Assembly: GCA_937891015.1 (NCBI GenBank) | Contig: CALAPY010000035.1 | Location: 1 to 22,404 of the forward strand | Length of the DNA stretch: 22,404 bases | Source of the DNA: UBA2108 sp002713215 | GTDB taxonomy: Bacteria; Bacteroidota; Bacteroidia; Flavobacteriales_G; Salibacteraceae | Reading direction: 5' to 3' | Shown: in pieces, positions 15,495 through 20,755 of the stretch | How positions within the stretch are numbered: position 1 is the first letter of the stretch | Layout: each line of letters starts with the position of its first letter | Position numbers and translations under genes: made by a program | The notes under the pieces: model-generated | What the model was told of the DNA's origin: nothing | Databases searched by the model: none | The model's input: the letters and a program-made list of their open reading frames with translations, nothing else

Positions 15495-16112
15495 ATGAGT
15501 TTAAGAATATTACAACAACTATCTGGAGTAGCACCAGATGGGGTTTTCGGAAAAAACACATTTAAAGCCGGTGCGGTTTATCTTGGGATAACCAACCATG
15601 CATGTGCTGTTCACTTCTTTGCGCAGACAGCCCATGAAAGTGGAATGTTTAAACGTTTTACTGAAAATTTGAATTATTCAGCCGTGGGACTCAGAAGAAC
15701 ATTTGGGAAATACTTTCCTACTGATGAACTTGCTGAAGAATACTCAAGGCAGCCAGAGCGTATTGCTAACCGAGTATATGCGAATAGAATGGGCAATGGA
15801 AGTTTCGAATCAGGTGATGGCTGGAAATTTAGGGGACGAGGGGCAATTCAATTGACGGGAAAGGATAACTATCAGGCTTTTGCTAAATCAATCAATGACC
15901 CAAAAGTACTAACCGACACATCAGTAGTCGCCGGGAAATATTCTTTTACCAGCGCTCATTTCTATTTCGAAGAACATCATTTGTGGAGAACTTGTAAGTT
16001 AGGTTTGAGCGAGGAAATTGTTAAAGCAATTACACGCAGAATCAATGGTGGACTACACGGTATTGAGGACCGAATTCGTTTGACAAATAAATACAGTGTA
16101 TACCAACTCTAA
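15495..16112 (+). CDS. GH19 family endolysin/chitinase-like enzyme, no signal peptide
   Basis: The protein is 205 residues from ATG 15495. It opens with half of a peptidoglycan-binding-like repeat (LRILQQLSGVAPDGVFGKNTFKA) and continues with the GH19 lysozyme/chitinase fold: FFAQTAHESG with the likely catalytic glutamate E48, TENLNYSAVGLRRTFGKYFP, GWKFRGRGAIQLTGKDNY, and RRINGGLHGIEDR near the end. Close relatives are phage endolysins and stand-alone bacterial muramidases. They cleave beta-1,4 bonds in peptidoglycan or chitin. No signal peptide or transmembrane helix is visible, and no phage genes flank it. It is transcribed from its own promoter. Release may depend on lysis, a holin elsewhere or an unrecognised route. 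Confidence 0.85.
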   Translation: MSLRILQQLSGVAPDGVFGKNTFKAGAVYLGITNHACAVHFFAQTAHESGMFKRFTENLNYSAVGLRRTFGKYFPTDELAEEYSRQPERIANRVYANRMGNGSFESGDGWKFRGRGAIQLTGKDNYQAFAKSINDPKVLTDTSVVAGKYSFTSAHFYFEEHHLWRTCKLGLSEEIVKAITRRINGGLHGIEDRIRLTNKYSVYQL

Positions 16113-16153
16113 ATGGCCTTTCTTAAGGTCAAAAAAATCACGTCGAATTTTTA

Positions 16154-16179
16154 TGCGTCTTTTTTGTTTTTCTTCGTCT
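16154..16179 (+). promoter_or_regulatory. Putative SigZ-dependent promoter of sigZ (autoregulation)
   Basis: TGCGTC (16154-16159), 14 bases, then TCGTCT (16174-16179). The same bipartite element with identical spacing precedes the cysteine-rich peptide gene (16737-16762). The two copies match at 20 of 26 positions, including a shared T5 tract after the first box. A CGTC-containing -10 is typical of several ECF sigma groups. The AAC often seen in ECF -35 boxes is not present. Transcription would start near 16185, leaving almost no leader before ATG 16193. The second box overlaps an inverted repeat, TCTTCGT-CTA-ACGAAGA (16171-16187). Confidence 0.6.
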
Positions 16180-16192
16180 AACGAAGAAAACT

Positions 16193-16726
16193 ATGAATAC
16201 ATCTGTAATTTGGAAAAATTTCGGCGATGAACTGCTTGGATTTGTACAATCCAGGGTAAATAATAAGGCGGTTGCGGAGGATATATTGCAGGATGTATTC
16301 TTAAAAATTCATCTCAACGAAAAATCACTGACGAATAAAGATCAACTCGTTAGTTGGATTTACCAAATTACGCGCAATACCATTATCGACTATTACAGAA
16401 AAAAGAAATGGGAGTATGCAACAACTGACTTTGAAAAAGAATTACCACTGGAGGTAGGAAAACTTTCCCCTGACTTTTCCAGATGTTTAAATTCATTTAT
16501 TAAAGAACTTCCTGATAAATACAGCGATGCCCTCGAAAAAACGAGTTACGGGAATCTATCTCAAAAACAGTACGCGGAGAAACTGGGACTCTCGTATTCA
16601 GCTACAAAGTCTAGAGTACAGCGGGCTCGAAAAAAACTGAAAGAATTGTTTGTTGCCTGTTGTAAGGTTGAGGCAGATAGTTATGGAAATATTATGTCCT
16701 CAACCGACAAAAATTGCAATTGCTAA
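16193..16726 (+). CDS. sigZ: SigZ-type ECF RNA polymerase sigma factor with cysteine tail
   Basis: The 177-residue protein has sigma region 2 (about residues 10-72, AEDILQDVFLKIH and LVSWIYQITRNTIIDYYRKKK). Region 4 (about 103-152) includes NLSQKQYAEKLGLSYSATKSRVQRARKKLKELF, the helix-turn-helix that reads the -35 box. After region 4 is a 22-residue tail with vicinal C156-C157, then DSYGN, and C175-x-C177 at the very end. The CC-x-VExDxYGN tail is what makes me call SigZ. No anti-sigma gene is adjacent. The tail could sense metal or thiol state directly, as the cysteine-rich domain of the CorE sigma factors does for copper, which is an inference by analogy. It is followed 77 bases later by a cysteine-rich peptide gene with a matching promoter element. 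Confidence 0.85.
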   Translation: MNTSVIWKNFGDELLGFVQSRVNNKAVAEDILQDVFLKIHLNEKSLTNKDQLVSWIYQITRNTIIDYYRKKKWEYATTDFEKELPLEVGKLSPDFSRCLNSFIKELPDKYSDALEKTSYGNLSQKQYAEKLGLSYSATKSRVQRARKKLKELFVACCKVEADSYGNIMSSTDKNCNC

Positions 16727-16736
16727 CTGAAATCTT

Positions 16737-16762
16737 TGCGTCCTTTTTCAAGTTCCTCGTCT
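16737..16762 (+). promoter_or_regulatory. Putative SigZ-dependent promoter of the CC-peptide gene
   Basis: TGCGTC (16737-16742), 14 bases, then TCGTCT (16757-16762), beginning 11 bases after the sigZ stop. It is the only other copy of this bipartite element I found in the window. Transcription would start near 16769, giving a leader of about 35 AT-rich bases before ATG 16804. Confidence 0.6.
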
Positions 16763-16803
16763 TATAGAATGATAAATTTTTATTAACTCTAAATTGAAAT
16801 AAT

Positions 16804-16884
16804 ATGAAAAATCAAGAATCGTGTTGCACGACCAATACTGGATGTTGCAACGGTTGCTGTGGTGGCGGCACTGCTTGCTGCTAA
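16804..16884 (+). CDS. 26-residue cysteine-rich micropeptide (four vicinal Cys pairs)
   Basis: ATG 16804 to TAA 16882-16884 encodes 26 residues starting MKNQES. Eight are cysteine, all in adjacent pairs at 7-8, 14-15, 18-19 and 25-26, giving the mirror-symmetric spacing CC-x5-CC-x2-CC-x5-CC. The linkers contain only T, N, G and A. There is no signal peptide, so it should be cytoplasmic unless modified and exported. Support for a real gene: a promoter-like element upstream shared with sigZ, an AT-rich leader typical of this phylum, a strong terminator beginning five bases after the stop, and an amino acid pattern far from random. It could be a metallothionein-like chelator of soft metals or a precursor of a modified peptide. 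I know of no matching family. Confidence 0.75.
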   Translation: MKNQESCCTTNTGCCNGCCGGGTACC

Positions 16885-16888
16885 ACTG

Positions 16889-16921
16889 AAGAGAGGCTCT
16901 TTAACCAGAGTCTCTCTTTTT
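16889..16921 (+). terminator. Strong intrinsic terminator after the CC-peptide gene
   Basis: GAGAGGCTCT (16891-16900) pairs with AGAGTCTCTC (16907-16916) over ten bases with one G-U pair and a six-base loop. The stem is extended by A-U pairs, and five T (16917-16921) follow. It is the best plus-strand terminator in the window and marks a defined 3' end for the peptide transcript. The remaining bases to 17073 show only a partial -7 element (TAGACTTG, 17049-17056). Confidence 0.85.
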
Positions 16922-17073
16922 GATTTTTATCTCAACCCAACAAAACTCTGATCGAACTAAGTATTTCACTCTTCTAACTCAAACAAATAATAATGTAAGC
17001 ATACCGCTTATCAATTCGTACCAACTAATCAAATCGATTAACCGTCTTTAGACTTGAACCCAAAACATGTAAA

Positions 17074-18483
17074 ATGAAAAAATTAATTCCCCTGGTGATA
17101 TCTTGCTTTTTTGCAGTCACCCTATTCTCGAACGGTCTTTTAAAAAACAGTACTAACGGTAAGCCAATTGCTACCGGAAAAATTGACCATTTCAAGATCA
17201 TAAACAATGGTAATGATGTTGCTTTAGTATTGGCTAATAATATTTCAGGATCAATTTTTATTGTTGACCTTAAGGACAACAACAAATCCGAACAAAAAGC
17301 GAATTTGGTTTCCGAAGTTACGAATTATATCACGAAAATTGAAGGTGCACTTGGGGTAACCGGTATAACCATTGACAATATTGAAATAAACCCAATTTCA
17401 AGATCGGTATATATTCTTGCTAGTAAGACAGGAACCTCTTACCTGCTAAAAGCAACTAACTCCGGTAAGGATCTTTCCCTGGTTGATTTAAGCAGTGTAG
17501 ATTATTCTTCACTCAAATTCTCTAACGGCGGTCTGTTTATTCAGGACATCACTTACGGATCAGATAAATTATATGTTTCTTCCGGCCAGCTATTTAGTGG
17601 ATTAAAAGGGGAAGTCGCCGTTGCTACTGCCCCCTTTGAGCACAGTACATCCATGACGAACCGGGCCAGTTCCATGTACAAAACAAATTGGGGAGGAGGA
17701 TTTAAAACCAATGCACCTATTGAAAAATGGGATTACGCTACCATTGGAGGAAACGAAAAACTTATTGGTGTTACTGTTTGTGCACCTGGGTTTTCATTCG
17801 ACCCTTCAACAATAGTGGGGACGGGAGTATTTCAGGTAGACGAACAGTTCAACCTCGTGAATAACGTCCCGGAAAAAGTAATTCATGCATTTCAGGATGG
17901 GAAGCATTACTTATACAACTTGCACAATGAAAATGGTAGTGCAAAAAGGAGAATGCTGATGCGTGTTGGTGAGCACTATATTGATGGAACCCCTAAGAAA
18001 AACAATAAGCACAATGCCAATGTTAAACGATTAAGAACCTTTGCAGGTGCCGTGGCCAATGGACTAACTGATGCTGACCTTAAAATATACACAACCGAGT
18101 ATCACATGATTGCTAAATATGACGATCATAACCTCCTGGTTCTAACTTCGGACGATAAATTAACCATGGTTAAAGTAGGAAGTAAAGACCCTGAATTTGA
18201 TCCGGTATCTTCAATTGGTCCTTTGTCAGGTAACGTGGAAGTACACGTATTTCCAAATCCGGTTAGCTCACATTTCATGATTGAATTGGCTAATTCATCT
18301 AATTCACAACTGAACTACTCGTACCGTATTTATAATTTAAAAGGTGAATTGGTTCAACAAAACCAAATCACTAACATGGAAAATGAAAAAGTAGATATCT
18401 CTGGGTTCACCAGTGGTAATTACCAACTAATAATTGAAGGGAATAACTCTGTTATTTACAACAAGACTTTATATAAAAACTAG
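17074..18483 (+). CDS. T9SS type A sorting domain protein, predicted propeller-like
   Basis: The 469-residue protein has a signal peptide (about 1-20, LVISCFFAVTLFSNG) and a long beta-rich region. Strand-turn repeats there, such as GSIFIVDLKDN, RSVYILASKTGTSYLLKAT and HNLLVLTSDDKLTMVKVG, resemble beta-propeller blades. The last ~75 residues are a T9SS sorting domain (VHVFPNPVSSHFMIEL, YRIYNLKGELVQQNQ, FTSGNYQLIIEG, ending LYKN). It is therefore probably secreted to the cell surface by the type IX system. I recognise no catalytic motif. The next gene starts 15 bases after its stop and is also exported, so the two are likely one transcript. Confidence 0.85.
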   Translation: MKKLIPLVISCFFAVTLFSNGLLKNSTNGKPIATGKIDHFKIINNGNDVALVLANNISGSIFIVDLKDNNKSEQKANLVSEVTNYITKIEGALGVTGITIDNIEINPISRSVYILASKTGTSYLLKATNSGKDLSLVDLSSVDYSSLKFSNGGLFIQDITYGSDKLYVSSGQLFSGLKGEVAVATAPFEHSTSMTNRASSMYKTNWGGGFKTNAPIEKWDYATIGGNEKLIGVTVCAPGFSFDPSTIVGTGVFQVDEQFNLVNNVPEKVIHAFQDGKHYLYNLHNENGSAKRRMLMRVGEHYIDGTPKKNNKHNANVKRLRTFAGAVANGLTDADLKIYTTEYHMIAKYDDHNLLVLTSDDKLTMVKVGSKDPEFDPVSSIGPLSGNVEVHVFPNPVSSHFMIELANSSNSQLNYSYRIYNLKGELVQQNQITNMENEKVDISGFTSGNYQLIIEGNNSVIYNKTLYKN

Positions 18484-18498
18484 CACAAGCATTTCTGC

Positions 18499-19584
18499 AT
18501 GCGAAGAATAATTCTGATGTTGGCAAGTTGTGTAATTACACAACTTGCCAACTCACAGGAACTTATAATTCTGGATTCGGCCAAATTTTCCGTTTGCTGG
18601 TTAAGTCTCAATACCATCAAAAGTCAACTAATTGATCAACAATCAGAAAGCAAAGCTCTGAGGTGTTATTTGGTAGATAATAACAAAGTATCAAAACAGG
18701 CAGTTCTTGGCAAATACCGCTGGAGTTCAGATTCTTTAATCTTTGAATCTCTCGTTGAGCCATCCCACAATACCCATTTCGAATGCAGGTTAAAGGTTGA
18801 AAAAATGGTAACAACCAAAAGGTTTATTACCCCGGCAAAAGAAAAAACTTATGATCCACCTGAAGTAGTTCAGGTATACCCGACCGTAGAAAGTATTCCT
18901 TTAAACATTCTCTTTTTTTACGTTCAGTTCAATCAACCAATGAATCCTGACTTCTTTGACTACGACCAACTTAAATTGATTGAGTCCGATGGGAAGGTCA
19001 AGCAACAGGTGTGGCGGCATGAAGTCAACTGGAATTTTGACCATACGGTTGCAGCAATTTTAATCCACCCTGGAAGGGTTAAGCGAGGGATTGACTACAT
19101 GGAAAACTACAGTGAAGTCTTCGTGGAAGGCGAAGAAGTTACCTTGCATGTCGGTAAGGCATTTAAAAGTGAAAGTAACATTCTAATCGATGATTCTTTT
19201 TCAAAAAACTATTCCATTTCTTCGAGAGACTCTGTTATTCCTATTGTACAATTTGATCAGAAGTTGCTTCCTAAAAGTGGTAGCAATTCTCCCTTAACAA
19301 TTTCTTTTTCCGAAACAATGTGCTATGGTAGTGTATTGGAAGGATTTCGAGTGCTGGACAAGAATGGAAATTCAATAACGGGAACTATCATAAGTGATAA
19401 GGGAGAAACCTCGTGGAGATTTATTCCAGACAAGGTTTGGGAGAAAGACACATACATCCTGGAATTTAACGATTATCCCGCAGACCTATGTCAAAATACC
19501 ATTTATAGGCCATTTGAAATTCCCGATGATGTGAAGTTAAAAAACATTGAGGACATAAAGAGAATCCGGTTTTCGATTCAATAG
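18499..19584 (+). CDS. Exported protein with SbsA-like Ig domain
   Basis: The 361-residue protein has a signal peptide (about 1-19, ending LANSQ). The middle and C-terminal parts read like bacterial Ig-like domains of the SbsA/Big_5 type: TVESIPLNILFFYVQFNQPMNPDFFDYDQLKL, then a second copy with PLTISFSETMCYGSVLEGFRVLDKNGNSI and a W-x-FIPDKVWEKDTYILEF ending. Such domains are structural modules of surface and exported proteins. No sorting domain is present at the end, so it probably stays periplasmic or is released. Codons for residues 7-18 lie in a perfect 34-base palindrome. It follows the T9SS gene by 15 bases. Confidence 0.75.
   Translation: MRRIILMLASCVITQLANSQELIILDSAKFSVCWLSLNTIKSQLIDQQSESKALRCYLVDNNKVSKQAVLGKYRWSSDSLIFESLVEPSHNTHFECRLKVEKMVTTKRFITPAKEKTYDPPEVVQVYPTVESIPLNILFFYVQFNQPMNPDFFDYDQLKLIESDGKVKQQVWRHEVNWNFDHTVAAILIHPGRVKRGIDYMENYSEVFVEGEEVTLHVGKAFKSESNILIDDSFSKNYSISSRDSVIPIVQFDQKLLPKSGSNSPLTISFSETMCYGSVLEGFRVLDKNGNSITGTIISDKGETSWRFIPDKVWEKDTYILEFNDYPADLCQNTIYRPFEIPDDVKLKNIEDIKRIRFSIQ
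18519..18552 (+). repeat. Perfect 34-base palindrome inside a signal-peptide coding region
   Basis: GTTGGCAAGTTGTGTAA (18519-18535) is followed with no spacer by its exact reverse complement (18536-18552). In RNA it would form a stem of about 15 bp with a four-base loop, starting 20 bases after the A of ATG 18499. No U-run follows, so it is not an intrinsic terminator. Confidence 0.9.
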
Positions 19585-19609
19585 TTGCCTGAACCAAATT
19601 ATAAAAGCA

Positions 19610-19642
19610 AAAAATCCCCGTCACTTTGTGACAGGGATTTTT
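19610..19642. terminator. Bidirectional intrinsic terminator between convergent genes
   Basis: AAAAATCCCCGTCAC (19610-19624) and GTGACAGGGATTTTT (19628-19642) form a 15-bp stem with a single mismatch and a three-base loop. The A-run on one side and T-run on the other make it work on both strands. It abuts the stop codon of the minus-strand gene at 19643. Confidence 0.9.
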
Positions 19643-19843
19643 CTAGTTTAGGTTTTGTTCAAAGCTTCCAAACCTTTTCATCTGTTTAATTTCCAAGGCT
19701 TTCGAGTAATCCAAAATTGACTTAATAGTAGTCGCTTTGGGCCTTTTGTTTGGGAATGGATTGCTTTCAATTTCTATATCTTTTAATTCGTGTTGAAGGT
19801 TCTCAAAGTTCAGAAACTCTTCAGGGGTATAGACATGTTCCAT
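19643..19843 (-). CDS. Small conserved-looking protein downstream of the ECF sigma gene
   Basis: From ATG 19843 the product is 66 residues, acidic and helical at the start (PEEFLNFENLQHELKDIEIE). It then has a distinctive NPFPNKRPKATTIKSILDYS stretch and a helical end. The frame also opens at GTG 19870, but a perfect -7 element at 19882-19889 would put the transcript start only a few bases before that codon, which favours the ATG. I think this NPFPNKRP...ILDYSKAL pattern recurs in small Bacteroidota proteins, but I know no function. There is no signal peptide or transmembrane segment. It lies just after the rpoE-like gene on the same strand and ends at the bidirectional terminator. Confidence 0.7.
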   Translation of the reverse strand: MEHVYTPEEFLNFENLQHELKDIEIESNPFPNKRPKATTIKSILDYSKALEIKQMKRFGSFEQNLN

Positions 19844-19881
19844 AGGCAGAAATAATTTTGAATTTCCCACCTAACGGAAGA

Positions 19882-19889
19882 CAAACCTA
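19882..19889 (-). promoter_or_regulatory. Bacteroidetes -7 element ahead of the 66-residue gene
   Basis: On the minus strand this reads TAGGTTTG, a full match to TAnnTTTG. A TTG lies 16 bases upstream, slightly close for a -33 box. It suggests that the small gene has its own promoter in addition to read-through from the sigma gene. Confidence 0.5.
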
Positions 19890-19928
19890 CTTTATTGTTT
19901 AACCTCAATATTTTTTTTTCAAACGGCA

Positions 19929-20516
19929 TTAGGCCATGGTTAATTGGATTTTTTTATCGATTGCCATCTTGCGCAAATTGATCAGTGCATAACGCATTCT
20001 TCCTAATGCTGTATTGATAGAAACATTTGTTTCCTCTGCAATATCCTTAAAGCTCATTTCGAAATACAAACGCATTTTCAAAACTTCCTTTTGATCGTTA
20101 GGAAGGTATTCTACCAACTTAACTATATCCGTTTTTATTTGGCTATAAATGAGCTTGTCCTCAGTGCTTTCTTCCTTTAAATCAAGTGTATCGAAAATAT
20201 CGTAGTCTTCTCCTCCTCTTGACAAAGGCATTCTCTTTTTATGTCTGAAATGGTCGATTGACAGGTTGTGTGCAATGCGCATAGACCAATTAATAAATTT
20301 TCCTTCTTCATTATACTTCCCCCCTTTTAGGGTTCGTACAATCTTTATAAAGGTATCCTGAAACACGTCGTTTGCAATGTGTTCGTCCTTTACAATAGTG
20401 TAGATGTAGGAATAAATTCTTTGTTCGTGGCGTTTTATCAACGCTTCAATTGCAACTTCACTACCGCTAAGGTATTGACTGACAAGTTGCTCATCACTTA
20501 AATGGGTTTTGATCAT
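19929..20516 (-). CDS. RpoE-like ECF RNA polymerase sigma factor
   Basis: The 195-residue ECF sigma factor has region 2 (about 25-95, with AIEALIKRHEQRIYSYIYTIV, ANDVFQDTFIKIVRTL and WSMRIAHNLSIDHFRHKKR) and region 4 (about 130-185, with LPNDQKEVLKMRLYFEMSFK, then DIAEETNVSINTALGRMRYA). There is no C-terminal extension and no cysteine pair, unlike the SigZ-type factor elsewhere in this window. No anti-sigma gene is adjacent. The gene is divergent from uvrA with a 239-base intergenic region. This sigma type is widespread in Bacteroidota, often without a dedicated anti-sigma factor. Its targets cannot be told from the sequence. Confidence 0.9.
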   Translation of the reverse strand: MIKTHLSDEQLVSQYLSGSEVAIEALIKRHEQRIYSYIYTIVKDEHIANDVFQDTFIKIVRTLKGGKYNEEGKFINWSMRIAHNLSIDHFRHKKRMPLSRGGEDYDIFDTLDLKEESTEDKLIYSQIKTDIVKLVEYLPNDQKEVLKMRLYFEMSFKDIAEETNVSINTALGRMRYALINLRKMAIDKKIQLTMA

Positions 20517-20726
20517 TATTACTCGAATTGTGTCGAATTAATCGACGGGTTAAAAAATAAAACAGATGAATTTGTGGCTACGGTTTGGCTTCTGTATTAT
20601 CCGAGTAAAATGTATCTATAGGCTATTTATTTTTAAATTTCAACAACTTTTAACGCATAAACGCCAATAGTGTTGTGCCAAATATGAAATAAATTTTGGA
20701 ATTCACCAAATTTAATTTGTGAAGGG

Positions 20727-20734
20727 TACTTTTG
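20727..20734 (+). promoter_or_regulatory. Bacteroidetes -7 element of the uvrA promoter
   Basis: TACTTTTG matches TAnnTTTG exactly. No TTG lies at the standard -33 distance. The predicted transcript start, near 20740, leaves a leader of about 15 bases before TTG 20756. The remaining divergent region back to 20517 contains a 5-bp inverted repeat (GTCGA 20532-20536, TCGAC 20542-20546) near the sigma gene and no other clear signal. Confidence 0.6.
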
Positions 20735-20755
20735 CCCGATATAAATATTCGAACA

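Noticed and set aside
16115..16130. Hairpin GGCCTT-TCTT-AAGGTC after the GH19 gene as a terminator
   Set aside because: It has only six pairs including a G-U pair and is followed by A residues rather than T, so it is not a plausible plus-strand intrinsic terminator.
20364..20389. CACGTC and TTCGTC pair as a third SigZ-type promoter
   Set aside because: It lies inside the RpoE-like coding region, the spacing is 13 rather than 14, and the first box does not match TGCGTC.
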